64,000 nucleotides of DNA from Gemmatimonadales bacterium (GTDB lineage Bacteria; Gemmatimonadota; Gemmatimonadetes; Gemmatimonadales; GWC2-71-9): positions 62,001-126,000 of the forward strand of contig DASYCE010000007.1 of NCBI GenBank assembly GCA_036500345.1, read 5' to 3'. The translations under genes and the position numbers were made by a program. This document shows positions 1 through 7,398 of this stretch, in pieces. The notes beneath the pieces are model-generated. The model was not told the origin of the DNA, ran no database searches, and worked only from the letters and a program-made list of their open reading frames with translations. How positions within the stretch are numbered: the stretch's first letter is position 1; every line of letters starts with the position of its first letter.

Positions 1-98
1 GGCGTGGTGGGCTGCGTCACGGTGACCTTGTCGCCGCAGGCCGCGAGGCCCAGGGCAAGGACACCTGACACAAAGACGTTACGGTAGACCTTCAACAT
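1..98 (-). CDS. Lipoprotein, N-terminal fragment (cut by window edge)
   Basis: Only the first 32 codons lie in the window. The ATG at 98-96 follows a strong ribosome-binding site (GGGGGAGCAGGA directly upstream). The protein begins MLKVYRNVFVSGVLALGLAAC, with a basic n-region, a hydrophobic stretch and a lipobox (LAAC at residues 18-21), so it should be exported and lipid-anchored through Cys21. The residues after the cysteine (GDKVTVTQPTT) give no clue to function. The mature domain is outside the window, so no role is proposed. Confidence 0.7.
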   Translation of the reverse strand, partial: MLKVYRNVFVSGVLALGLAACGDKVTVTQPTT

Positions 99-240
99 TC
101 CTGCTCCCCCTGATGAGTGAAATGGTGCCACGATCGTGCTGAAAACATCCCCAACATGCTGCAAACTGTGCGTCGTTCTGACTCGCGCCACGACTCAACG
201 CATTCCCGAGCCGCACCCGCATGGCGCGACGCGATTTCAT

Positions 241-280
241 GGCCCAGAAAGGGGCCGTAACCAGCTGAGCTACAATACCT
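241..280 (-). other. tRNA 5'-end-like fragment beside a short hairpin
   Basis: Read on the minus strand, 280-258 gives GGTATTGTAGCTCAGCTGGTTA, which has the layout of a tRNA 5' end: seven acceptor bases, TA at positions 8-9, the D-stem GCTC and an AGCTGGTTA D-loop. The expected GAGC closing the D-stem is missing; a GGCCC...GGGCC hairpin (256-241) follows instead, and no anticodon arm, T-arm or CAATACC acceptor partner was found. It is therefore not a functional tRNA gene as it stands; it could be a remnant or chance similarity. Confidence 0.3.
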
Positions 281-360
281 TGCGAGACAATTGCCACCGG
301 CGGAAAACCCTCGCCTTTCGATCGCAGTCACGGCGAAGTCCCACTGGGGCAGGCCCGTAT

Positions 361-379
361 TGAGCAATGTCCATGCTCA
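361..379 (-). terminator. Small hairpin after the 393-1217 gene
   Basis: A perfect 6-bp inverted repeat (TGAGCA, 7-nt loop, TGCTCA) begins 14 nt downstream of the stop codon at 393. It has no T-run on the minus strand, so a terminator role is a weak inference from position. Confidence 0.25.
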
Positions 380-392
380 GACTGACCAGCAA

Positions 393-1217
393 CTACCGCT
401 TTGTTTGTATATGGAACGTCCAGGTGGTCGTCCCGCCGACTTCTTCCGGGCCGACTGCCCGTACAGGCGAGGCGCCGAGCGCTTTTGCGAGGGTATTTCG
501 TCCCGAGATCTGGAGTGCCCCGACCATCAAACGGCTCGTTTCCGGGGTCCACTCCTCACGTATCATGAGTGACGCCGAGCGTCTCGCCGCGTATCCGAAG
601 GACATCGAATGTGTCGTTCCGACACTCGGCTCCCCGGTGGCGTGCCCCGACCAGTGGACGATGGCACCGTCGACCTCCATCGCGACGTCGGGGTCATCCC
701 CCTCGATCCGGATGCGCGAGGTCACCGTGATCCCGCCCATCTCAAGTCCGACGTCGTCGCCGGCGCGCTGGAGCGAGCGCTGGTCGCTCATGACATCGAG
801 GAGGAGGTCGGTCGCTTCCGGGATCCCCCGCGGCGACTGCACGGCCACCGCGTTGGTCACAATGATGAGGGGGTGATCCTTCTTGCCCTGCGCCAGCACC
901 TTCCCGTCGGCGGTGACCCGATCGTAGCGGGCAACGCAGATCGCCGCCGGGATCCATTGCGCGAAGCGCGGCTCGTCCTGGACTGTTCGCGTCAGAAAGG
1001 GATGCAGGCCGGCGCCAGTGCCGGCGGGGGCAGGCTTGGCGTCCGACGGCAACAGTTTCGCGACCAGCGCCGGGTCGACGAGGTACGAAATGCAGTAGCG
1101 ACCGTGGTTGCCTTCGAACGACCAATGCGCATCACGCGGCGCCTGCGCGCCGGCCGCTCGCACCGTTGCGATGGCGACCCATACCGCCGCAAGACTTCGC
1201 GACCGCATCCAGCTCAT
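393..1217 (-). CDS. Secreted protein of unknown function
   Basis: This is a 274-residue protein whose ATG overlaps the stop of the gene upstream (ATGA at 1217-1214), which fixes the start and implies translational coupling. Residues 1-26 (MSWMRSRSLAAVWVAIATVR then AAGAQA) form a signal peptide with an AQA cleavage site. The mature part has two cysteines (in YCISY and AICVA) and no catalytic motif that I recognise. It is the last gene of the ispG/DsbD-like/TlpA-like/peroxiredoxin-like operon, so it probably works outside the inner membrane with those redox proteins; that link is inferred from position only. Confidence 0.75.
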   Translation of the reverse strand: MSWMRSRSLAAVWVAIATVRAAGAQAPRDAHWSFEGNHGRYCISYLVDPALVAKLLPSDAKPAPAGTGAGLHPFLTRTVQDEPRFAQWIPAAICVARYDRVTADGKVLAQGKKDHPLIIVTNAVAVQSPRGIPEATDLLLDVMSDQRSLQRAGDDVGLEMGGITVTSRIRIEGDDPDVAMEVDGAIVHWSGHATGEPSVGTTHSMSFGYAARRSASLMIREEWTPETSRLMVGALQISGRNTLAKALGASPVRAVGPEEVGGTTTWTFHIQTKR

Positions 1218-1792
1218 TGCGCGCCGCGCGCCGCGCGGATCGCGGCATCGACACGGGTCCACGTCGCGGCGTCACGCGGCGCAAATTGGTCATCGACATA
1301 CCGGACCTGTCCGTCCCGGCCCACGACGATCAGCATCGGTCGCGCCGCCTTTCCACGCAGGGCGCCGTAGCGCCGGGTGACCGACCAGTTCTTGTCACTG
1401 AGAAGCTTGAACGGTAACGCCAAGTCCGCCGCAAATCGAACCTGAACCGGCAATGGGTCGGCGGAAATCCCGACCAGGACCATGTCCGGCGTGACGGCAA
1501 GCGCCCCTTCGTGCGACAGAATCGCGCGCCAATCGTCGGCCGCGCCAGGGGCCGCGTCACCCGGATAGAACACGACGACAACAACGTGACCAAGTTCCTT
1601 GGACAGATCGAATGGCTGGCTCGCCGGTCCCGCGCTGTCCCGCGTGGCGTACGGAATGACGATCGGCGGCGCCTGGCGGCCGGCGTGCACTCCCTGCTCG
1701 ACGCTGAGCCGCAGGTGGACCGCGCCGGAATCCTGTGCCGCAAGCGGTGCCGCGCTACAGAGCATCGCGAGCGCAACGGCTCGCCAGCTCAC
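1214..1792 (-). CDS. Peroxiredoxin-like secreted protein lacking the catalytic cysteine
   Basis: This 192-residue protein has a signal peptide (MSWRAVALAMLCSAAPLAAQ) and an AhpC/TSA-type thioredoxin fold. The block VVVVFYPGDAAPGAADDW matches the peroxiredoxin active-site loop (usually FYPxxxTPGCTxE), but the position of the peroxidatic cysteine is alanine. The mature chain contains no cysteine at all; the only one is in the signal peptide. A peroxidase or thiol-transfer activity of the usual kind is therefore excluded; a binding or chaperone-like role is possible. Its GTG start overlaps the TlpA-like stop (GTGA at 1792-1789) and its own stop overlaps the next start. Confidence 0.8.
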   Translation of the reverse strand: MSWRAVALAMLCSAAPLAAQDSGAVHLRLSVEQGVHAGRQAPPIVIPYATRDSAGPASQPFDLSKELGHVVVVVFYPGDAAPGAADDWRAILSHEGALAVTPDMVLVGISADPLPVQVRFAADLALPFKLLSDKNWSVTRRYGALRGKAARPMLIVVGRDGQVRYVDDQFAPRDAATWTRVDAAIRAARGAQ

Positions 1793-2304
1793 TTCGCCAG
1801 CACCTTTCCGAGGAGTGCCGGGATATCCTGATCAGCGCCGTCGCCGGTGTACGCAACCTTGCCGTGCCTGTCGATGATGACGACGTACGATGTCGCCAGT
1901 GCGCCGAACGCCCGGACCGCCGTGCCGTGATCGTCGTAGAGCGGCACGAACGGCGGATGATTCTGTGCGACGTACCGCACGACGTGCGCCTTCGGATCGT
2001 TGACGGTGACGTTGACGCCATAGAAATCGACGCGGTCGCCGTACTTCTGCGCCGCCGCCTTCATGCTCGGCAACAGCGCCTTGCAGAGCTCGCACCACGT
2101 CGCCCAGAACTCCACGACCGCCGCCTGCTTGCCGCTGGTGAGCGCGATGCGGACCGGCTTGCCGTTCAGGTCGGCGACCGAGACGACCGGTGCCGGTTGT
2201 CCGACGTCCGGCCCCTGGGCCGCGAGCGTCGCGCCGGGAATCAGCATCGCGGCCGCGAATACCATCGTGGCGCCGATCGATCGGCGCATTGTGTTCGTGA
2301 TCAT
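1789..2304 (-). CDS. TlpA-like periplasmic thioredoxin-fold protein
   Basis: This 171-residue protein begins at an ATG preceded by GGAGGAACG, a better start than the frame upstream of it. A signal peptide covers about residues 1-28 (ending TLAAQ). The redox motif WCELCK follows the typical EFWATWC strand, so the CxxC pair is intact. The family's cis-proline before the last strands is not visible: the matching segment reads ATSYVVII. It probably carries reducing power in the periplasm, supplied by the DsbD/CcdA-type protein encoded 17 nt upstream. The partners could be c-type cytochromes or other secreted thiol proteins; the sequence does not say which. Confidence 0.85.
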   Translation of the reverse strand: MITNTMRRSIGATMVFAAAMLIPGATLAAQGPDVGQPAPVVSVADLNGKPVRIALTSGKQAAVVEFWATWCELCKALLPSMKAAAQKYGDRVDFYGVNVTVNDPKAHVVRYVAQNHPPFVPLYDDHGTAVRAFGALATSYVVIIDRHGKVAYTGDGADQDIPALLGKVLAK

Positions 2305-2321
2305 CGTTCCTCCGTGTTCTG

Positions 2322-3026
2322 CTACCACGCCTGTCCCGCCTTGATGAAATAGTACTCAGCCATGATCACCATAACGACTGCGGCCCCTCGCTTGATCCAG
2401 AGCATCCACCGACCGCTTCTCGGCAGCGTCGCCACGGTGCCCGACACCAACCCGACGACGACCAGCACCGCAGTGAGCCCGAGCGAGAAGACGAAGAGGC
2501 AGATGAATCCCCAGATCGCGCTCTGCGTCTGCGCGACCCAGCCGAGGACGGCGGCAAATGCGGGGGCTCCGCACGGCGCCGCGACCAGCCCGGAGGTGGC
2601 GCCCATCAGGAACGCGCCGCCGAGCGAGTCGGCGCCGAGACGCGACGCCCAGCCGAGCACTCGGGCGGGAGCCTGGATCGGAATGACGTCGAACATCGCA
2701 AGCGCGGCAAGCAACAGCAGGTTGGCGAAGACGAGATTCGCCCAGCGATTGGCCGAGATCGTGCCGAAGAGCGAGCCGCTCAGTCCCGCGACGAGGCCGA
2801 GGGACGCGTACACCAGTGCGAGGCCGAGCACATAGACGATCGTGATCGCCCAGGTGCGCCGCCGCGAGCGCCCGGCGGCGCCGGCCCCTCCGAGCACACC
2901 GGCGGTGATCGGGATCATCGGATAGATGCACGGCGTCAGCGAGGTGGCAAGGCCGGCCACGAACAGGATCGGCAGCGCGGCGAACGGCGCGTGGCGCAGC
3001 GTCGCGTCGAGCGACGACCCGATCAT
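2322..3026 (-). CDS. DsbD/CcdA-type transmembrane thiol-electron transporter
   Basis: This 234-residue inner-membrane protein matches the transmembrane domain of DsbD/CcdA. Two half-repeats each carry the redox cysteine: [13 protein letters not shown] near residue 30 and AAPCGAPAF near residue 145. About six to seven membrane segments are visible. The soluble alpha and gamma domains of full DsbD are absent. It would move electrons from cytoplasmic thioredoxin to the TlpA-like protein encoded next. The ATG overlaps the ispG stop (ATGA at 3026-3023); the open frame further upstream is a shadow of ispG. A second, more typical CcdA lies at 60157-60882. Confidence 0.88.
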   Translation of the reverse strand: MIGSSLDATLRHAPFAALPILFVAGLATSLTPCIYPMIPITAGVLGGAGAAGRSRRRTWAITIVYVLGLALVYASLGLVAGLSGSLFGTISANRWANLVFANLLLLAALAMFDVIPIQAPARVLGWASRLGADSLGGAFLMGATSGLVAAPCGAPAFAAVLGWVAQTQSAIWGFICLFVFSLGLTAVLVVVGLVSGTVATLPRSGRWMLWIKRGAAVVMVIMAEYYFIKAGQAW

Positions 3027-4249
3027 CCGTGGTGTGCCGGTACGTAGCGCCGCTGCACGTACTCCTCGAGGATCGCGAGGAATTCCGCGACGATCCGGTC
3101 GCCGCGCAACGTCGTGGCGAGCTTGCCGTCGACGAAGACCGGTGCAACCGGATCCTCGAACGTCCCTGGCAGCGAGATCCCGATGTTGGCGTGCTTCGAT
3201 TCGCCCGGACCGTTCACGACGCACCCCATGACGGCGACCTGCAGCGTTTCGACGCCGGGGCGATCGACGCGCCACTCCGGCATCCGCTGCCGCAGGTGCT
3301 GCTGGATTTCCTGCGCCATGCTCTGGAAGAAGGTGCTCGTGGTCCGTCCGCAGCCGGGACAGGATGTGACTTCGGGGGCGAAGTGGCGCAGACCAAGTGA
3401 CTGGAGCACCTGCTGCGCGACGCGGACTTCCTCGCTGCGATCGCCGCCCGGTTCGGGCGTCAGCGAGACGCGGATCGTGTCGCCGATCCCTTCCTGAAGC
3501 AGGATCGCGAGACCGGCGGTGCTGGCGACGATTCCCTTGGCGCCCATTCCGGCTTCGGTGAGACCGAGATGCAGCGGATAGTCGCACCGCGCGGCGAGGA
3601 GACGGTACACATCGACCAGATCCTGCACCTTCGACACCTTGGCGCTGATCACGATCCGGTCGTGGGGCATCCCGGCATTCTCCGCCAGCTCGGCGGATTG
3701 CAGCGCGGATTCGAGCATCGCATCGATCATCACGTCGCGCGCGGCACGCGGAGCGGCAGCGTTGGCGTTGGCATCCATCATCGACGTGAGCAGCGCCTGA
3801 TCGAGTGAGCCCCAGTTGACGCCAATCCGCACCGGCTTGCCGTACTCGACCGCGACGCCGATGATGGTGCGGAAATGCTCATCGTGGCGCTTGCCGCCGA
3901 CGTTTCCCGGATTGATGCGGTACTTCGCCAATGCCGCGGCGCACGCCGGGTAGCGGGTGAGGAGGAGATGACCGTTGTAGTGGAAGTCGCCGACGATCGG
4001 AACGGTGATATCGAGCGCGCGGACACCATCGACAATCGCGGGGACGGCGGCCGCGGCCGCGTCATTGTTGACGGTGACGCGAACCAGTTCGCTCCCGGCA
4101 CGGGCGAGGAGTGCGACCTGCGCAATCGTCGCGTCGACGTCCGCGGTATCGGTGTTGGTCATCGACTGCACCACCACCGGGTGGGAAGAGCCGACGGCCA
4201 CCCCGCCCACCATCACGGTGGGAGTGGACCGGCGCACCGCGACTGTCAT
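3023..4249 (-). CDS. ispG: 4-hydroxy-3-methylbut-2-enyl diphosphate synthase (IspG/GcpE)
   Basis: IspG converts MEcPP to HMBPP in the MEP isoprenoid pathway using a [4Fe-4S] cluster. The 408-residue protein has the N-terminal [11 protein letters not shown] motif, and the three cluster ligands are visible as SCPGC (C297, C300) and GCVVNGPGE (C343, with glutamate near 350). Length and motif order match bacterial IspG without the plant-type insert. I chose the ATG at 4249 because residues from [10 protein letters not shown] align with known N-termini; a TTG at 4288 would add 13 residues and overlap the preceding gene. It is co-transcribed with thiol-redox genes, an unusual partnership for an Fe-S enzyme. 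Confidence 0.95.
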   Translation of the reverse strand: MTVAVRRSTPTVMVGGVAVGSSHPVVVQSMTNTDTADVDATIAQVALLARAGSELVRVTVNNDAAAAAVPAIVDGVRALDITVPIVGDFHYNGHLLLTRYPACAAALAKYRINPGNVGGKRHDEHFRTIIGVAVEYGKPVRIGVNWGSLDQALLTSMMDANANAAAPRAARDVMIDAMLESALQSAELAENAGMPHDRIVISAKVSKVQDLVDVYRLLAARCDYPLHLGLTEAGMGAKGIVASTAGLAILLQEGIGDTIRVSLTPEPGGDRSEEVRVAQQVLQSLGLRHFAPEVTSCPGCGRTTSTFFQSMAQEIQQHLRQRMPEWRVDRPGVETLQVAVMGCVVNGPGESKHANIGISLPGTFEDPVAPVFVDGKLATTLRGDRIVAEFLAILEEYVQRRYVPAHHG

Positions 4250-4262
4250 GGGAGTGCTCGCG

Positions 4263-4523
4263 TCAGGCGAGGCCGAGCTGCGAGACAAACCGATCCCATT
4301 CGGCGGGAGTGACCACGCCTTCGCGACGCAGCGGCTCCAGCGCGGCCATGATCTCGGCGCGGCTCCCGGAGATGCGGCGATCGCGCAGTTCGCCGATCAT
4401 CCGGGCGAACTTGTGCTCGTATTCGTTCTGCTTGAGCTCGCCGGCCTTGAAGGCAGCAGACAGCTTCTTGAGCTCGGCGGCGGCGCGGTCGGGGGAGATC
4501 GATGTCAGCGGGGCGTCGGGCAT
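4263..4523 (-). CDS. Small helical protein of unknown function
   Basis: This 86-residue protein starts at an ATG with an AGGAG site 6 nt upstream. It is charged and probably all-helical, with a segment [21 protein letters not shown] followed by [18 protein letters not shown]. The spacing of 'fewer than ten residues, then E.E/EYE' resembles SHOCT-like short C-terminal domains, but the match is too loose to name. It is the first gene of the ispG operon, with 13 nt between its stop and the ispG ATG. Confidence 0.7.
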   Translation of the reverse strand: MPDAPLTSISPDRAAAELKKLSAAFKAGELKQNEYEHKFARMIGELRDRRISGSRAEIMAALEPLRREGVVTPAEWDRFVSQLGLA

Positions 4524-4535
4524 TTCGGCTCCTGG

Positions 4536-4568
4536 AATTCCGGGAAAGCCCAAATCTAAGCATCCCGG
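4536..4568 (-). promoter_or_regulatory. Candidate promoter region of the ispG operon
   Basis: On the minus strand a TAGATT hexamer lies about 30 nt before the small-protein ATG (4523), with TTCACG 18 nt further upstream. A short inverted repeat (CCGGGA/TCCCGG) frames the same area. The match to a sigma-70 promoter is modest and position is the main support. Confidence 0.3.
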
Positions 4569-4596
4569 CGGATAGGCGTGAACCGGGTGCGGCCGG

Positions 4597-5589
4597 TCAC
4601 GACGAGGCGATCGGGAAGGCGATCGTGGTTCCGTCGGCTGCGACGTCGATGGAGCCGCGATGCGCCTCGATGATCCGCCGGGCGAGCGCCACGTCGGCGT
4701 CGAGCGTCGGCGGCGCCGCGCGCCGCAGCTCGATCCTGACGCTACCGCGCGCCGCGCCCGTACCAATCGTCATCGCCGATCCGGGGACGGCATGGCGGAC
4801 CACGTGTCGCAGGAGGAGGTCGAGCGCCTGCTGCAGCCGGATCCGATCGCCGATGATCCGCGGCAGCCCCGGCGCCGACTCGATCGTGAGTGAGACGCCA
4901 CCCTTCCGGGCGTCGGCCTCGAGCTGGGGACGGAGGCTCTGCAGCAGGTCGCCGACGCGCAGGCGATCGCGGCGCACTGTGAGCGCACCACGGTCGAGGA
5001 GTGCGATCTCCTGCAACCGTGCCAGCTCGGTCTCGGCCGCAGCAGTGCCGGCGCGCGCCGCTTCGAGCATCTCATCCTGATTGTCGTTCAGCGGTCCGAA
5101 ATGCTGTTCGAGGAGGATGTGCAGCGCGACGCGAGCGTCGTCGAGTTGGCGCCGGATCGCTGCCACGCTCTCGTCAATCAGGACCGCATGCTCCTGCACC
5201 TGCTCGGCGGCACGGCGTTCACGCTCGCGCACCCCCGCTTCCGCCATGGTGACCGCGCTGCTCAGGTGATCGACGACGTCCTCGATGGAATCGAGTTCAT
5301 CCGGTGTGGCGCCAGTCGCCGGCAACGCCGCGGTCCGCACCACGCCGAGCGGCGTCATTCTCCCGTCCCCGCGGGCGCGCGCCCCGGCCAAGCGTTCGAT
5401 GCGGCGAGTGACGTACCGCGTGTTCTGCCACGCGAGGGCGAGCGATCCGAGCGCGGAGACCGCGGCGGCCACGACAACCCACTCCGGCGCGGCGCGATGG
5501 TAGTGCCCCCAGTAGGCGAGGCCCGCAACGGTGAACACCCCGATGATCGCCGGAACGACCGCGAGGAAGAGGCGCTGCGAGATTCTCAC
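4597..5589 (-). CDS. Membrane-bound degenerate histidine kinase at the end of the kdp operon
   Basis: This 330-residue protein starts at a GTG that overlaps the kdpD-N stop (GTGA at 5589-5586). Two membrane helices (about 8-30 and 37-57) lead into a HAMP-like and coiled-coil region (about 110-200) and a C-terminal ATPase-like fold. The dimerisation segment keeps the typical end FGPLNDNQDEML, but the HE.RTPL phospho-acceptor box is replaced by LDDARVAL. The ATPase N-box lacks its asparagine (LLLRHVVRHA), and the DxGxG and GLGL boxes are absent. It is probably a pseudokinase. Its place behind kdpC and the KdpD sensor half suggests a scaffold or modulator of Kdp signalling; that is inference. 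Confidence 0.75.
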   Translation of the reverse strand: MRISQRLFLAVVPAIIGVFTVAGLAYWGHYHRAAPEWVVVAAAVSALGSLALAWQNTRYVTRRIERLAGARARGDGRMTPLGVVRTAALPATGATPDELDSIEDVVDHLSSAVTMAEAGVRERERRAAEQVQEHAVLIDESVAAIRRQLDDARVALHILLEQHFGPLNDNQDEMLEAARAGTAAAETELARLQEIALLDRGALTVRRDRLRVGDLLQSLRPQLEADARKGGVSLTIESAPGLPRIIGDRIRLQQALDLLLRHVVRHAVPGSAMTIGTGAARGSVRIELRRAAPPTLDADVALARRIIEAHRGSIDVAADGTTIAFPIASS

Positions 5590-6764
5590 GGCTCGGCCCG
5601 CGCATTCGCCAGGGACACGACCAGCACGTCGAGCCCCTGCGCGTTGCGCGTCAGCTGCTCGACGATCGACCGCCGGGTAAGATGATGCCACCAGCTGCTG
5701 CGTGACTGTCCCGCAACGATGAGGGTCACGCCGCGTTCGCGGGCAAAGGCGAGGATCGAGCCGGCGACGTCGGCCGACTCGAGCTTCACCACTTCGGCGC
5801 CCATCCCCTGCGCGCGCTGGATGTTCTCGACCAGCTTGCGCTGTACCACGGCGTCGATGCGCGCGGCACTCTCCTCCGGCGTCTGCACATGGACGCAATA
5901 CCAGTCGCGGTTGAGGCGGCCCGCGATGCGGCTTCCCTTCCGCAGCAGGATCGTGGTGTACTTCGGATGACTCGACATCGCGACGAGGATCCGGTCGACG
6001 GCACTCCGGTCGCTCCGTTTGCCGGCCGGCGACGCGACCGCGCCGCTGGTGATGGCGTCGCGGGTGCGATCGACCGAACTCGCGACCTCGCGAAGCGCGA
6101 GTTCACGCAGCGTGGCGAGGTTCTCTTCGGTGAAGAACGACGTCAGCGCGGTGGCGACCTTGTCGGGAGTGTAGATCTTCCCGTCGAGGAGCCGTTGGCG
6201 GAGGTCTTCGGCCGAGATGTCGAGGTTGATGACCTGGTCGGCGAGAGAGACCACCCAGTCGGGGACGGTTTCGCGAACGGTGACACCGAGCGTCTTCTGC
6301 AGGACGTCGTTGAGCGATTCGAGATGCTGCACATTGAGCGCGGAGATGACGCTGATCCCCTCGTCGAGGAGGACCACAACATCTTCCCATCGCTTCGCGC
6401 GTCCGGCGCCGGGGACATTGCTGTGGGCCAGCTCGTCGACGATCGCGACCTGCGGGCGCCGCGCCAGAATTGCGGCGACATCCATCTCCTCGAGGGTCAC
6501 GCCGCGATACTCGATCCGGCGCCGCGGAATCACCTCAAGGTCGCGCAGCTGTGCTGTGGTCTCGACACGGCCGTGCGTTTCGACGTAACCGATCACGACA
6601 TCGACGCCGCGAGCGCGAAGCTGGTGCGCTTCGGTGAGCATCCGGAAGGTCTTGCCGGTGCCGGCGGCGGAACCGATGTAGAGCTTGAGCTTGCCGCGCT
6701 CGCGGGCCTGGACGAGATCGGCGAATGACATTTCGCCGGGCGAGGGTCGAGGAGGCGGCGCCAT
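5586..6764 (-). CDS. kdpD: KdpD N-terminal sensor half (KdpD plus Usp domains)
   Basis: This 392-residue cytoplasmic protein equals only the first part of KdpD. It has the KdpD domain with the P-loop GSAAGTGKT near residue 32 and VIGYVETHGR, followed by a universal-stress-like domain (about 250-385, ending GVTLIVAGQSRSSWW). There are no membrane segments, GAF domain or kinase. E. coli KdpD is 894 residues with this part ending near 395, so the gene stops almost exactly at the natural domain border. The missing half is encoded at 11491-12987. It lies 39 nt after kdpC and would sense K+ or bind c-di-AMP/ATP as part of a two-piece KdpD. Confidence 0.9.
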   Translation of the reverse strand: MAPPPRPSPGEMSFADLVQARERGKLKLYIGSAAGTGKTFRMLTEAHQLRARGVDVVIGYVETHGRVETTAQLRDLEVIPRRRIEYRGVTLEEMDVAAILARRPQVAIVDELAHSNVPGAGRAKRWEDVVVLLDEGISVISALNVQHLESLNDVLQKTLGVTVRETVPDWVVSLADQVINLDISAEDLRQRLLDGKIYTPDKVATALTSFFTEENLATLRELALREVASSVDRTRDAITSGAVASPAGKRSDRSAVDRILVAMSSHPKYTTILLRKGSRIAGRLNRDWYCVHVQTPEESAARIDAVVQRKLVENIQRAQGMGAEVVKLESADVAGSILAFARERGVTLIVAGQSRSSWWHHLTRRSIVEQLTRNAQGLDVLVVSLANARAEP

Positions 6765-6803
6765 CAGAACTTCACCAGCGTGCCAAGTTGAGCCGCGTCG
6801 ACC

Positions 6804-7397
6804 TCATGGGCGCGTCCCGATCGGCCGCATCATGCCGTCGAGCGCGACGTTGAGGAGAAGGACATTGACGCGCGGCTCGCCGAAGAATCCGAACTGCCGC
6901 CCGATGACGTGCCGATCAACGAGCGCGCGAACCGCCGTGCTGTCGATGCCGCGCGCCCGGGCAACGCGAGCAACCTGCAGATAGGCATTGGCAGGCGAGA
7001 TGTCGGGATCGAGGCCGGATCCGGAACTGGTGACCATGTCGGCCGGGATCTTCCCGCGCACGGCGCCGTCATCCCTCACCGCCGTCGCGACCGCACCGGC
7101 AATCAGCGTATCGGCGAGCTTTCGGTCGGTCGGTCCCTTGTTGGTGCCACCCGACGCAGTGGCGTCATAGCCATTTCCCGCCGCCGACGGCCGCGGATGG
7201 AAGTACTCCGGCCGGGTGAACGCCTGGCCGATCAGCGCACTTCCCACCACGCGCCCGTTGACGACAACGAGTGACCCGTTCGCCTGGCGCGGAAAGACCA
7301 GCTGGGCGAGTCCGGTCACGACGCCGGGATAGACCACGCCGGTGAGGATGCAGAGCACCAGTGTCATCACGATCGCGGGACGAAGCTGGCGCATCAT
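6804..7397 (-). CDS. kdpC: Potassium-transporting ATPase subunit C
   Basis: KdpC is the single-span accessory subunit of the KdpFABC potassium pump. The 197-residue protein starts MMRQLRPAIVMTLVLCILTG, which supplies the one membrane helix (about 8-28). It keeps the family's RPSAAGNGYDATASGGTNKGPT and SGLDPDISPANAYLQV blocks. The ATG at 7397 is one nucleotide past the kdpB stop; a second ATG (7394) is next to it. The end of the protein (GEPRVNVLLLNVALDG) is also typical. Confidence 0.95.
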   Translation of the reverse strand: MMRQLRPAIVMTLVLCILTGVVYPGVVTGLAQLVFPRQANGSLVVVNGRVVGSALIGQAFTRPEYFHPRPSAAGNGYDATASGGTNKGPTDRKLADTLIAGAVATAVRDDGAVRGKIPADMVTSSGSGLDPDISPANAYLQVARVARARGIDSTAVRALVDRHVIGRQFGFFGEPRVNVLLLNVALDGMMRPIGTRP

Positions 7398-7398
7398 C

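Larger units (their letters stand above)
99..392. other. Intergenic region with tRNA-like fragment and hairpins
   Basis: This 294-bp stretch separates the lipoprotein start from the end of the next minus-strand gene. I see no convincing gene in it; the short open frames lack start signals and family resemblance. It holds a hairpin just after the stop of the 393-1217 gene, a perfect GGCCC/GGGCC stem at 241-256, and a tRNA-like box at 258-280, all described separately. The lipoprotein promoter should lie at its left end, but no clear -10/-35 pair was found. Confidence 0.5.

Noticed and set aside
241-280. A functional tRNA gene
   Set aside because: The D-stem cannot close, and anticodon arm, T-arm and 3' acceptor strand are absent.
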